Shown here piece by piece: positions 1 to 8,449 of a stretch of DNA of 12,712 nt (position 1 is its first letter; each line of letters begins with the position of its first letter). The position numbers were made by a program, and so were the translations under genes. The notes under the pieces were generated by a model. The model had not been told where the DNA came from, searched no databases, and worked only from the letters and a program-made list of their open reading frames with translations. Location: the NCBI GenBank assembly GCA_964437815.1, contig CAYTIE010000027.1:1-12712 (forward strand). Direction: 5' to 3'. The DNA is from Marisimplicoccus sp964437815. Its GTDB lineage: Bacteria > Bacteroidota > Bacteroidia > Flavobacteriales > Flavobacteriaceae.

Positions 1-1066
1 CATTTAACTTATCTTCTAAAGTATCTGTATTAGAGTTAGTTAGTAAATCTATTTTGTTTTCCACAAGATATATCTGTAAATCATCTCTTTTAAAGCTATT
101 TATTTCATTTTTTAGCTCCTCAAAGGTAATATCTGACCTGTCATATAGGTATATTAATACTCTTGATTTACCAACCTTACTTTTAGCTTTTTCTACACCA
201 ATTGACTCTATAGTATCTTTTGTCTCTCTTATACCTGCAGTATCAATAAATCTAAATTTAATACCATTTATAACGCATGTATCTTCAATAGCATCCCTTG
301 TTGTACCTGGAATCTCTGATACTATTGCCTTATCATCATTCAATATAGCGTTAAGTAAAGAGGACTTTCCAGCATTTGGTTTACCTGCAATTGTAACTGT
401 AACCCCTTCTTTTATAACATTTCCATAGGAAAAGGAGTCTATTAGCTTAGATAATTTAGTGTCTAACTCATCCAGTAGTTTGTTTAAATCGCCTCTATTA
501 GCGAATTCTACGTCTTCCTCTGAGAAATCTAGTTCTAACTCGATTAATGACTTAAAATCTATTAATTTCTCCCTTAAAAGCTCTATTTCGCTTGAATAAC
601 CACCTCTCATCTGATCCATAGCGACTCTATGAGCTTCTTTTGACTCAGAAGCAATTAAGTCTGAAACAGCTTCAGCTTGAGAAAGATCTTTCTTATTGTT
701 TAAGTATGCTCTTAGTGTAAACTCACCCGGAGAGGCTAGTCTTACCTTTTTATCTAGAAATGTTGAAATAATCTTTTGTTGTATGTATGGTGATCCATGA
801 CATGAAATTTCAACAATATTCTCGCCAGTGTAAGAGTGAGGAGCCCTATATATAGATATTACAACCTCATCAATAACTTCTTTTCCATCAGAAAGAACTC
901 CATAGGTTAAACTTTGTCCTTCAAGTTTTGATAATGGTTTATTCGAATTAGACTTAAAAACTTTGTCTGTTATACTTATTGAATCCTTCCCTGAGAGTCT
1001 AATTATGGAAATTGCACCTGATCCAGGAGGTGATGATAGAGCTATTATAGTTCCTTCATTATACAT
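1..1066 (-). CDS. mnmE: tRNA uridine-5-carboxymethylaminomethyl(34) synthesis GTPase MnmE (C-terminus cut by window edge)
   Basis: MnmE works with MnmG to install the (carboxymethyl)aminomethyl group at C5 of the wobble uridine in certain tRNAs, using a folate one-carbon unit and GTP hydrolysis in the cytoplasm. The first 355 residues are visible. Residues 1-118 are the folate-binding domain, and the conserved SPGEFTLRA stretch begins near 112. It leads into the helical domain with LSQAEAVSDLI near 128-138. The inserted G domain shows all its motifs: P-loop GKPNAGKS (228-235), TTRD (255-258), DTAG (275-278) and NKID (337-340). The family is about 450-460 residues, so roughly 100 are missing, including the C-terminal catalytic cysteine motif, only because the window ends. 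The ATG at 1066-1064 gives the usual start (MYNEGTIIAL). It lies 2 bp after the stop of the upstream acetyltransferase-like gene, which suggests co-transcription. No frameshift is seen. Confidence 0.97.
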   Translation of the reverse strand, partial: MYNEGTIIALSSPPGSGAISIIRLSGKDSISITDKVFKSNSNKPLSKLEGQSLTYGVLSDGKEVIDEVVISIYRAPHSYTGENIVEISCHGSPYIQQKIISTFLDKKVRLASPGEFTLRAYLNNKKDLSQAEAVSDLIASESKEAHRVAMDQMRGGYSSEIELLREKLIDFKSLIELELDFSEEDVEFANRGDLNKLLDELDTKLSKLIDSFSYGNVIKEGVTVTIAGKPNAGKSSLLNAILNDDKAIVSEIPGTTRDAIEDTCVINGIKFRFIDTAGIRETKDTIESIGVEKAKSKVGKSRVLIYLYDRSDITFEELKNEINSFKRDDLQIYLVENKIDLLTNSNTDTLEDKLN

Positions 1067-1068
1067 TA

Positions 1069-2202
1069 TTAGATGCTTTTAGTAAAAGTAGCTCTATTTT
1101 TATGCTGAACGTTATCAAAATTTTTCCAAAGCTGTTGTATAGCTGTATTTTCAATTAGTTCTGGATTTGTCTCAACTTCTTTAATTCCAAATTTGTTATA
1201 AAACTTTTGAAGTTCGTTAAATAGAATTGCAATTATCCCTTTGTTTTGAAAATCAGGTCGAACACCAATTAAGTATAATGACCCTTTACTATTATAGTTT
1301 TTAGCATAAAGAAGCCTCAAAAGACCAATAAAGTTCACTTTACCATTGATTTTTTTAAGAGCCTTTGAAAAAGATGGCATTGTGATAGCAAAAGCGACAA
1401 GGTTATCATCTTGATCTGTAACGCACTTTATAAACCCTGGATTTATATATTTCAAGTATTTATCCTTATAATACTTTATTTGATAATCTTGAATAGGAAC
1501 AAATGTTTGAAGACTCTCATATGTTACTCCAAGTAAGCTAAACATTTCATCTACATATGGTTCAATTTGTTTTGTAGATGTAAAATTTAGTTTCTTAAGA
1601 TTATATCTCTTTAATATTATATCTGAAAACTTTTTGATTTTATCTGATGCATTTTCATAATCAGCAATTTTTAGCTCATATTCAACCCATTCTGCAAGCT
1701 TGTTGTATCCATGAGCTCTCATATGATCATGATAATAAGAATAATTATATAAAGTAATCATGGTGTTTTTCTTTTCAAAACCTTTAATAAGCATTCCAGC
1801 TTTATCCATATTAGAAAAACCTACAGGCCCTTCTATTAATTCTAGATTATTATTTTTTCCAATTTCTATGACTTTTTCTAAAAGTGCTTTAGAAACATTT
1901 TTATCATCAATAAAATCAAACCAACCAAACCTTACTTTCTTTTTCTTAATTTGATTAACCTCAATCCAGTTAATAAGAGCTGCGATTCTTCCAACTATCT
2001 TTCCATTAATATATGCTAAGAAATAATAAGCGTTAGCATGCTTAAAAACAGGATTTATTTCTTTGTCAAGAATCTCTAATTCTTCTTTGATAATGGGAGC
2101 CACCCAGTACTTGGAATCCTTATAAAGGTCAAAAGGAAACATTATAAATTTCTTTAAATCCTCTTTAGATTCAATTTCTTTTATTTTAATATCAGAGCTC
2201 AT
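1069..2202 (-). CDS. GNAT-family N-acetyltransferase-like protein (Bacteroidota type, about 380 aa)
   Basis: Predicted cytoplasmic protein of 377 residues resembling a conserved Bacteroidota family of long GNAT-fold proteins; the substrate is unknown. It has two halves. The N-terminal half carries FDLYKDSKYWVAP and GPVGFSNMDKAGMLIKGF, hallmarks I associate with this family. The C-terminal half has the acetyl-CoA-binding core LIGVRPDFQNKGI (near 312-324), where QNKGII corresponds to the GNAT motif QxxGxG/A with the last position replaced by Ile. I chose the ATG at 2202-2200. The frame can be extended to 2220, but that codon is TTG, and family members as I recall them begin close to the IKIKEIESKE segment. 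The gene ends 2 bp before the mnmE start, so the two are probably one transcript. It is transcribed divergently from the metalloprotease gene. The GNAT assignment is fairly secure; enzymatic activity is inference. Confidence 0.85.
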   Translation of the reverse strand: MSSDIKIKEIESKEDLKKFIMFPFDLYKDSKYWVAPIIKEELEILDKEINPVFKHANAYYFLAYINGKIVGRIAALINWIEVNQIKKKKVRFGWFDFIDDKNVSKALLEKVIEIGKNNNLELIEGPVGFSNMDKAGMLIKGFEKKNTMITLYNYSYYHDHMRAHGYNKLAEWVEYELKIADYENASDKIKKFSDIILKRYNLKKLNFTSTKQIEPYVDEMFSLLGVTYESLQTFVPIQDYQIKYYKDKYLKYINPGFIKCVTDQDDNLVAFAITMPSFSKALKKINGKVNFIGLLRLLYAKNYNSKGSLYLIGVRPDFQNKGIIAILFNELQKFYNKFGIKEVETNPELIENTAIQQLWKNFDNVQHKNRATFTKSI

Positions 2203-2265
2203 AATAATTTTGCATGGCAATTTACCAATAAATAAAATTATATATTTAGTAAATAAAAATTTAAA
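2203..2265. promoter_or_regulatory. Divergent intergenic promoter region
   Basis: This is the only spacer between the minus-strand acetyltransferase-mnmE pair and the plus-strand metalloprotease gene, so promoters for both directions should lie in or very near it. It is almost entirely A and T. The plus strand has an exact -7 match at 2205-2212. The minus strand has only a near match, TAATTTTA (2240-2233), with the final G missing. No operator-like inverted repeat is evident. Confidence 0.6.
2205..2212 (+). promoter_or_regulatory. Candidate Bacteroidota -7 promoter element for the metalloprotease transcript
   Basis: TAATTTTG matches the Bacteroidota -7 consensus TAnnTTTG exactly. It lies in the 63-bp divergent intergenic region, 53 bp before the metalloprotease ATG, implying an AT-rich leader of roughly 45-50 nt. 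A clear -33 TTTG is not seen at the expected 19-21 bp upstream; that stretch holds only T-rich sequence inside the start of the divergent gene. In such AT-rich DNA a chance match is possible. Confidence 0.45.
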
Positions 2266-4599
2266 ATGAAAAATTTAATTTCAATTCTAACAGCTTTACT
2301 TTTAGTTTCTTCTCTTAGTGCTCAAAAAAATAATAAACCAATTGATTCCCTTACAAAGGATATGAAATTAACTGAAGGGGTTATAAATGCATATACAAAT
2401 AATAACAAAATATATTTTGAGGTTAACAAAGATCTTTTAAATATAGAAATACTTGTTGTAACAAGACTTTCGCAAATCCCTTCAGGATATTCGGCCTATA
2501 TTAATGCAGGATCAAAAACATCTGAACAGGTCATAGAATTCGAAAAGAAGAATAATAGAATAAATATAAGACAGTTATCTTTTAATAACATTGCTAACCA
2601 AGAGGATCCAATTAATCAAAGTGTAATCGAAAATAATTTTCCTCCAATACTTGCAAGCTTTGAAATTAAAAACAAGGAAACTGATTCATTTTTAATTGAT
2701 GTTTCTAATTATTTTTTAAGTGACTCTCCAGGATTTAATATAATAAATTCAAGAATTAAAGAACAATATAAGATAGGGAATGTAGATAAAAAGAGAAGTA
2801 GTATTGACTCAGCTAGAAGCTTTCCTGAGAATATTGAAATTTTAAACACATTAACATTTGATACGAAAAAACCTCCAAGAGAAAATAGAACAAATACATT
2901 TAGTTTTCAAGTTAATCACTCATTTATTCTTTTGCCACAGGATAAAATGAAAATAAGATACTATGATCAAAGGGTAGGGTGGTTTACTGTTAATAAAATT
3001 GATTATAGCTCTGAAGCCCTTAAGTCAGATAATTTTAAATTAATTAGGAGGTGGAGGTTAGAACCAAAAAATGAAGAAGCTTATTTAAATGGAGAATTGG
3101 TTGAACCAAAAAAACAAATAGTCTATTATCTTGATCCTGCAACTCCAATTAAGTGGCGTCCGTATTTTAAAATGGGTATAGAAGATTGGAATTCTGTTTT
3201 CGAAAAAGCAGGTTTTAAAAATGCTATTGTTGCTAAAGATCCTCCTAGTATTGAAGAGGATCCTGATTTTAGCCCTGAAGATATAAGATACTCTACAGTT
3301 AGATATGTAGCATCTACAACAAGAAATGCTACAGGACCTAGTGTTTCTGATCCAAGAACAGGAGAAATATTAGAGAGTGATATAATATGGTATCATAATC
3401 ATTTGAGATCTTATAGAAATCGTTATCTGCTTGAAACAGGTGCTGCAAATCCAAAAGCTAGAACATTAAATACTCCTGATGAAGACATTGGAGAAATGAT
3501 GAGAATGGTTATATCTCATGAAATAGGACATGCTCTTGGGTTACCTCACAATATGAAAGCTAGCAGTGCTTACCCTGTGGATTCTCTTAGATCTGGAAAA
3601 TTTACTCAAAAAATGGGAATAGCTGCAACAATTATGGATTATGCTAGGTATAATTATATTGCTCAGCCTGGAGATAAGAATATAAGATTTGTTCGACAAC
3701 TTGGTCCATATGATGATTATTCAATTGAATGGGGCTACAGACATTTCCCTGGAAAAAATATTTTAGAAGAAAAAGAGATTTTGACTGAATATGTTGATAA
3801 AAAAAGCTTAAACCCAATTTATATGTTTGGATCATCTTGGGGAGATCCAAATTCTCAAACTGAGAATATTGGAGACGATCCTATTAAAGCAAGCGCATAT
3901 GGTTTAAAAAATTTAAAAATTGTAGCTAACAATTTTATGGATTGGATTTATGAACCAGATAAAGATTACACTGATCTAGATGAGATATATGGTGAATTAT
4001 TAGGGGTATACTCAAGATATATTTTTCATGTTATAGGAATAGTAGGTGGTATTAACCAAACTCTTCACAATACAAATCAAGACGATGTTTTTACTTATGT
4101 TAATGTTGATAAATCATATCAAATAAAAGCATTAAGTTTTCTAGATAAAGAGCTTTGGAAAACTCCTAATTGGCTTAGAAATAAAAAAATAATTTCTCAA
4201 ATAAATAATTTAGATGGTCTATATAAGATTGAGAAAATACAAGAACGTGCAATAAATTCTCTTTTGTCAACTAATAGGCTAAATAAGATATTATCAGCTA
4301 GTAAAACAATAGAAGGAAATGCGTTAGAATTTCAAAATCTAATGGATATTTTATTTGAATCTATAATTGATAATATTTCTCCTACAGATCAATTCTCAAG
4401 AAATCTTCAAATTACTTTTACTAATAAAATGAATTCTTTAATTGAAGAAAAAGATTTAGAAGGTGTTATAAAGTCAAAGGCACTATCAATAAAAAGGAGA
4501 ATTAATAAATTTTCAGAGAGGAAATCAAGATCAAGTTCAAGAGATCTAATTAAAGATCACTACAGCTATCTCAATTTCATAACAACAGAAGATGATTAA
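2266..4599 (+). CDS. Secreted zinc-dependent metalloprotease (DUF5118/DUF5117/DUF4953 type)
   Basis: Predicted exported zinc protease of 777 residues. Residues 1-20 form a signal peptide (MKNLISILTALLLVSSLSAQ), with cleavage likely around SA|Q. The segment near 30-70, including NNKIYFEVNKDLLNIEILVV, resembles DUF5118, followed by a DUF5117-like region to about 270. The catalytic part has HEIGHALGLPHN: His418, Glu419, His422 and His428 fit HExxHxxGxxH, where three His bind zinc and Glu is the general base. A metzincin-type Met-turn (IMDY, Met457) lies about 30 residues later. The rest is a helical DUF4953-like C-terminus. Family members are usually somewhat longer, around 800-870 aa from memory, but both ends look natural. 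There is no recognisable type IX secretion C-terminal domain, so periplasmic or surface location is open. The natural substrate is unknown. The next gene starts 17 bp downstream. Confidence 0.92.
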   Translation: MKNLISILTALLLVSSLSAQKNNKPIDSLTKDMKLTEGVINAYTNNNKIYFEVNKDLLNIEILVVTRLSQIPSGYSAYINAGSKTSEQVIEFEKKNNRINIRQLSFNNIANQEDPINQSVIENNFPPILASFEIKNKETDSFLIDVSNYFLSDSPGFNIINSRIKEQYKIGNVDKKRSSIDSARSFPENIEILNTLTFDTKKPPRENRTNTFSFQVNHSFILLPQDKMKIRYYDQRVGWFTVNKIDYSSEALKSDNFKLIRRWRLEPKNEEAYLNGELVEPKKQIVYYLDPATPIKWRPYFKMGIEDWNSVFEKAGFKNAIVAKDPPSIEEDPDFSPEDIRYSTVRYVASTTRNATGPSVSDPRTGEILESDIIWYHNHLRSYRNRYLLETGAANPKARTLNTPDEDIGEMMRMVISHEIGHALGLPHNMKASSAYPVDSLRSGKFTQKMGIAATIMDYARYNYIAQPGDKNIRFVRQLGPYDDYSIEWGYRHFPGKNILEEKEILTEYVDKKSLNPIYMFGSSWGDPNSQTENIGDDPIKASAYGLKNLKIVANNFMDWIYEPDKDYTDLDEIYGELLGVYSRYIFHVIGIVGGINQTLHNTNQDDVFTYVNVDKSYQIKALSFLDKELWKTPNWLRNKKIISQINNLDGLYKIEKIQERAINSLLSTNRLNKILSASKTIEGNALEFQNLMDILFESIIDNISPTDQFSRNLQITFTNKMNSLIEEKDLEGVIKSKALSIKRRINKFSERKSRSSSRDLIKDHYSYLNFITTEDD

Positions 4600-4616
4600 T
4601 TATAATCTAAGAGTTT

Positions 4617-5825
4617 ATGTCAAAAGAGTTTGATATTATAATATGGGGTGCAACTGGTTTTACAGGAAGACTTGTTGCAGAATATATATATAAAAATTAT
4701 AGTTCCGAAAAATTGAGTTGGGCAATTGCAGGAAGAGATAAAAAAAAGCTAATAAACGTTAGAGATAAGATTGCCGATGAAAATATTCCTATAATCATTG
4801 CAGATAGCTTCGATGAAATGAGTCTCACTAAAATGACTCAAAAAACAAAAGTAATATGCAGTACCGTTGGTCCTTACTCAAAATATGGTTCATTATTAGT
4901 TAAATCATGTATTAAAACAAATACCCATTATTGTGATTTAGCTGGAGAAGCTCAATGGATTAGAAAAATTGTTGACACCTATCATCAAGAAGCAAAAAAT
5001 AAAAAAATAAGAATTGTTAATAGCTGTGGATTTGATTCAATACCTTCTGATATTGGTGTTTATTTTATTCATAAAAATTTACCCGATGTAAATATAAAAT
5101 TAGATAATATTAGCATGAGATTATCTGGTTTTAAAGGTAGCTTAAGTGGTGGAACATATGCAAGTATGAATAATATTATTACAGAGGCTTCTAAAGATAG
5201 TCATGTAAGAAAAATACTAACAAATCCTTATGGATTAAATCCAGAGGGTCAAAGAACAGGTCCAGATAAAAGAGATCTTAACAAAGTTAAATATGATGAA
5301 GATTCTAAAAGTTGGATAGCTCCATTTATGATGGCAGGAATAAACACTAAAATTGTTAGAAGAAGTAATGCACTAAGTAATTATTCCTATGGAAAAAATT
5401 TCACATATGATGAATCAGTAATGACTGGTGATGGTTTTAAAGGAAGAACTAAAGCAATTATGTCTGTTTTGCCTCTATTTTTTTTGACTGCAAAACCTGG
5501 ATCACTTTTAAAAAGAATTATTAATTATTTTACTCCAAAACCAGGACAAGGTCCAAATGAAAATGAAAGAGAAAATGGTTATTTCAGTATGAGGTTTTAT
5601 ATAAGGTATAATGATAAGAGTAGGGCACTAGTTAGGGTAACTGGAGATCGTGATCCTGGGTATGGGTCAACCTCTAAGATGCTTGCAGAAAGCGCAATTT
5701 GCTTATCAAAAGACTCTCTAAAAGACACATATGGTGTTATAACTCCATCAATTGCAATGGGAGATCAAATTCTTGATAGACTTCAAGCTAAAGCTGGATT
5801 AACATTTAAATTTATTGAATCATAG
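4617..5825 (+). CDS. Saccharopine dehydrogenase-like / trans-acting enoyl reductase family oxidoreductase
   Basis: NAD(P)-dependent oxidoreductase-like protein of 402 residues from the family that includes eukaryotic SCCPDH and mycobacterial trans-acting enoyl reductases. The N-terminal Rossmann fold is clear: after a hydrophobic strand comes GATGFTG (11-17), the GxxGxxG dinucleotide loop. Family blocks follow in order: STVGPYSKYG near 81-90, HYCDLAGE near 103-110, CGFDSIPSDIG near 140-150, and PKPGQGP near 307-313 followed by the NERENGYF segment. A hydrophobic stretch (SVLPLFFLTA) just before that block may touch the membrane, as proposed for relatives. True saccharopine dehydrogenase activity in lysine metabolism is unlikely from these motifs, and a lipid-related reduction is possible but unproven. 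It starts 17 bp after the metalloprotease stop with no promoter motif between, so it is probably the second gene of that transcript. Confidence 0.88.
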   Translation: MSKEFDIIIWGATGFTGRLVAEYIYKNYSSEKLSWAIAGRDKKKLINVRDKIADENIPIIIADSFDEMSLTKMTQKTKVICSTVGPYSKYGSLLVKSCIKTNTHYCDLAGEAQWIRKIVDTYHQEAKNKKIRIVNSCGFDSIPSDIGVYFIHKNLPDVNIKLDNISMRLSGFKGSLSGGTYASMNNIITEASKDSHVRKILTNPYGLNPEGQRTGPDKRDLNKVKYDEDSKSWIAPFMMAGINTKIVRRSNALSNYSYGKNFTYDESVMTGDGFKGRTKAIMSVLPLFFLTAKPGSLLKRIINYFTPKPGQGPNENERENGYFSMRFYIRYNDKSRALVRVTGDRDPGYGSTSKMLAESAICLSKDSLKDTYGVITPSIAMGDQILDRLQAKAGLTFKFIES

Positions 5826-5843
5826 TATGATGCTAAATTTCAT

Positions 5844-5851
5844 TAAATTTG
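5844..5851 (+). promoter_or_regulatory. Candidate internal -7 promoter element before the DUF4834-YfhO-flippase unit
   Basis: TAAATTTG matches TAnnTTTG exactly within the 40-bp gap after the oxidoreductase gene, which is the largest spacer in the plus-strand gene run. It would give a leader of only about 8 nt before the ATG at 5866. The nearest upstream TTG (5815-5817) is 26 bp away, longer than the usual spacing, so this is weak evidence for an internal promoter. Confidence 0.3.
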
Positions 5852-5853
5852 AT

Positions 5854-5858
5854 AAAGG
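5854..5858 (+). promoter_or_regulatory. Shine-Dalgarno-like site for the DUF4834-like gene
   Basis: AAAGG lies 7 nt before the ATG at 5866. It is one of the few purine-rich ribosome-binding-like sites in this window and supports that start codon for the small gene. Bacteroidota often initiate without such a site, so its role is uncertain. Confidence 0.35.
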
Positions 5859-5865
5859 TTAATTC

Positions 5866-6063
5866 ATGAAGTTTTTATTAATATTTCTGACAATATATCT
5901 TGTTTTAAGATATGTATTACCTTTCTTAATTAGATTAGTCTTCACAGATTTAATAAATAAACAGCAAAGAAAATCAGATTTTAAAACAAAATCATCAAAT
6001 TCAAAATCTAAAAAAAGTAATGAAAAATATGGTGAGTATATAGACTATGAAGATATTGATTAA
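5866..6063 (+). CDS. DUF4834-like small single-pass membrane protein
   Basis: A 65-residue protein with one N-terminal transmembrane helix (about residues 3-27), then a basic and serine-rich linker (about 33-54) with alternating Lys and Ser, and an acidic end, GEYIDYEDID. This layout of short TM helix, polar linker and terminal GEY[IV]D[YF]E motif is what I recall for the Bacteroidota DUF4834 family, whose function is not established. By the positive-inside rule the charged tail should be cytoplasmic. Its last 17 bp overlap the start of the YfhO-like gene, so the two are likely translationally coupled. This suggests, but does not show, a role linked to that membrane protein. An SD-like AAAGG precedes the ATG. 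Confidence 0.8.
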   Translation: MKFLLIFLTIYLVLRYVLPFLIRLVFTDLINKQQRKSDFKTKSSNSKSKKSNEKYGEYIDYEDID

Positions 6064-8449
6064 TAAATTACTATCTAAAGATTTAAGAATCCATATATAT
6101 GTTACTATTGGATTCATAATTGCATCGGTCTTATTCTACCATCCTCTTTTACAAGGGAAAAAACTATTTCAATCAGATATTGCGCAATATGAAGGCATGT
6201 CAAGAGAAATAAAAGAAAATAGAGAAAAGTTTGATAAAGAGATATATTGGATAGATAATGCCTTTGGAGGAATGCCAACTTATCAACTTGGGGCAAAATA
6301 CCCTTATGATATTTTAGCCCCTATTCATTACTTATTTAGATTTATTCCTAGACCTGCTCATACACTGTTTCTTTACTTGATTTCAATGTATCTACTTCTT
6401 TTAGTATTTAAGGTCCCTTGGAGAATATCTATAATAGGATCAGTTGCTTTTGCCTTTTCAACATATTTATTAATAATACTTCAAGTAGGTCACAACACTA
6501 AAGCTCTTGCAATTTCATATATACCTATAGTAATTGCAGGACTCATATTATTGAAAAACAATAAGAAAATTTTAGGTTTTATTCTCAGTCTTTTGGCAAT
6601 ATCTCTACAAATAAGAGCGAATCACTATCAAATGACTTATTATTTGTTATTTATAATAGGTTTATTTATTGTAGTTTATTTGTTTGATTCATATAAAAGG
6701 GGAGAAGTAAGATCCTTCATAAAAAGTATTTCTCCATTTTTTCTAGCTGGAATTCTTGCACTTGGTTTAAATGCACCAAATATTTTATCTACTTATGAAT
6801 ATTCTAAATTTAGTACTAGATCATCAAGTGAGCTAAAGCTTAACCCTAATGGATCAGAAAAAGAAAAAACTTCTGGTCTTAATTATGATTACATAACTCA
6901 ATATAGTTTTGGAGTTTTTGAAAGTTTAAATACAATAATACCAAGAATTCAAGGAGGCGCATCAACTGAAAATATTGGAGAAGATACAAACCTATATAAG
7001 TTTTTGGTGGATAATAATATACCAAAAGATCAAGCCTCAAGTTTTGTGAAAGCAGTTCCAACATATTGGGGAGATCAACCAATATTAGAAGCTCCTGTGT
7101 ATATTGGTATTACAGTTTTTTTTCTGTTTATCCTGTCACTTTTTATGGTAAGAGGGCCTACAAAGATCTGGCTTGTATCATGTATAATACTTTCACTAAC
7201 CCTATCATGGGGGAAGAATTTCCCTTTACTTACTGACTTTTTTATTGATAATTTTCCAATGTATAATAAGTTTAGAGCCGTTTCATCAATTCAAGTTATT
7301 CTTGAGTTTGCAATTCCTCTATTAGCATCTATAGGTCTTTATAACTATATAAAAGAAGGGAAACTTAAACATCTAAATAAAACCCTTCTTATTGTTGTAA
7401 TTCCTCTTATAGTACTTCTTTTAATTAAATCCTCAATTTCATTTATAGGACCAAATGATGAATATTACAAATCGATATTTGGTGAACAAATAGTTAGCCA
7501 AATAGTTTATGAAAGAGCAGGTATGTACTCAGCTGATATTATAAGAGCTTTGATTTTTACAGTTGTAGTTTATTGTATTTTAAGATTTAGAACTTTATTA
7601 GGGAGTAATATTGCAGTTATTTCTATATTCCTATTAGTATTTTATGACCTTAGCTCAGTAAATAGCAGATATATAGACAAAGATCTTTTTATTGACTTGG
7701 ATACAGAATATATAACAAAAAGTCAGGTAGATTTAGAGATTTTAAATGATAAGTCAGATTATAGAGTATACAATGCCTCTCAAGGTCTAAATGGAGCAAA
7801 TACTTCTTTTTTCCATAATTCAATTGGTGGATATCATGCAGCTAAACTTAGAAGATATCAAGAAACATATGACTATTTTAGATTTCATAATAAGGATCTA
7901 AATCTGCTTAATATGCTTAATGCTAAGTATGTCCTATCTGATACAGAGACTGGAAAAGATCTTTTTACTAACGAAGATGTGCTTGGAAATGTATGGGCAG
8001 TCGATTCTATATCTTTGGTGGATAGTGCAGATAAAATACTTGATAACCTCATTAAGATAGATATTAATAAACATGCAATAACTTTCAATGATAGCTATAG
8101 ATCTAATAATTTAAATCAATTCAATTCCAATGATTTATTAGAGATTTATTTTAATAGAAATTCAAGTAACCACATAACATATAAGTATAATGCAGAGAGT
8201 CCTCAGCTATTGATTTTTTCAGAAATATATTATCCAAAAGGTTGGAATGTATATCTAGATGACAAGTTAAGTGAATACTTTGACGTTAATTATATCCTTA
8301 GAGGAATGGTTGTCCCTGAAGGTAAGCATAAAATAGATTTTTATTTTGAACCTGAAATTGTAAAGTTGGGAATTAATGTTCGATTAATTTCAATATTACT
8401 TACCTTTAGTTTTATAGGTTATATGTTATATAAAAACAATAAAAGATGA
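6047..8449 (+). CDS. YfhO-family membrane protein (GT-C-like glycosyltransferase superfamily)
   Basis: An 800-residue polytopic inner-membrane protein. The first transmembrane helix is near 15-35, followed by an extracytoplasmic loop with FQSDIAQYEGM (41-51) and the conserved NAFGGMPTYQLGA (71-83). Asp44, just after the first helix, sits where GT-C enzymes carry their metal or catalytic acidic residue. Further family blocks are QVGHNTKA (146-153) and ANHYQMTYY (191-199). About a dozen helices extend to about residue 540. A soluble domain follows, with YYPKGWNVYLD and the late LRGMVVPEGKHKIDF block, and then a final helix near the C-terminus. Members are thought to move sugars from lipid-linked donors; B. 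subtilis YfhO takes part in lipoteichoic acid glycosylation. The acceptor here is unknown. The ATG at 6047 overlaps the preceding gene by 17 bp and is the only one placed before the first helix. The gene overlaps the flippase start by 4 bp. Confidence 0.9.
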   Translation: MKILINKLLSKDLRIHIYVTIGFIIASVLFYHPLLQGKKLFQSDIAQYEGMSREIKENREKFDKEIYWIDNAFGGMPTYQLGAKYPYDILAPIHYLFRFIPRPAHTLFLYLISMYLLLLVFKVPWRISIIGSVAFAFSTYLLIILQVGHNTKALAISYIPIVIAGLILLKNNKKILGFILSLLAISLQIRANHYQMTYYLLFIIGLFIVVYLFDSYKRGEVRSFIKSISPFFLAGILALGLNAPNILSTYEYSKFSTRSSSELKLNPNGSEKEKTSGLNYDYITQYSFGVFESLNTIIPRIQGGASTENIGEDTNLYKFLVDNNIPKDQASSFVKAVPTYWGDQPILEAPVYIGITVFFLFILSLFMVRGPTKIWLVSCIILSLTLSWGKNFPLLTDFFIDNFPMYNKFRAVSSIQVILEFAIPLLASIGLYNYIKEGKLKHLNKTLLIVVIPLIVLLLIKSSISFIGPNDEYYKSIFGEQIVSQIVYERAGMYSADIIRALIFTVVVYCILRFRTLLGSNIAVISIFLLVFYDLSSVNSRYIDKDLFIDLDTEYITKSQVDLEILNDKSDYRVYNASQGLNGANTSFFHNSIGGYHAAKLRRYQETYDYFRFHNKDLNLLNMLNAKYVLSDTETGKDLFTNEDVLGNVWAVDSISLVDSADKILDNLIKIDINKHAITFNDSYRSNNLNQFNSNDLLEIYFNRNSSNHITYKYNAESPQLLIFSEIYYPKGWNVYLDDKLSEYFDVNYILRGMVVPEGKHKIDFYFEPEIVKLGINVRLISILLTFSFIGYMLYKNNKR

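Noticed and set aside
54..428. A 124-codon open frame on the plus strand.
   Set aside because: It lies wholly antisense to the G domain of mnmE, whose motifs are intact. Long antisense frames are expected in AT-rich genes with this codon use.
2203..2220. Extension of the acetyltransferase-like gene to 2220, adding six residues.
   Set aside because: The codon at 2220-2218 is TTG, not ATG. The added residues match nothing I know of the family, and the extension would run through the divergent promoter. The ATG at 2202 is the better start.
2266..4599. Possible truncation of the metalloprotease, since it is somewhat shorter than family members.
   Set aside because: It has an intact signal peptide, an intact zinc motif and Met-turn, a continuous reading frame and a polar natural-looking C-terminus. 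The shortness looks like lineage variation.
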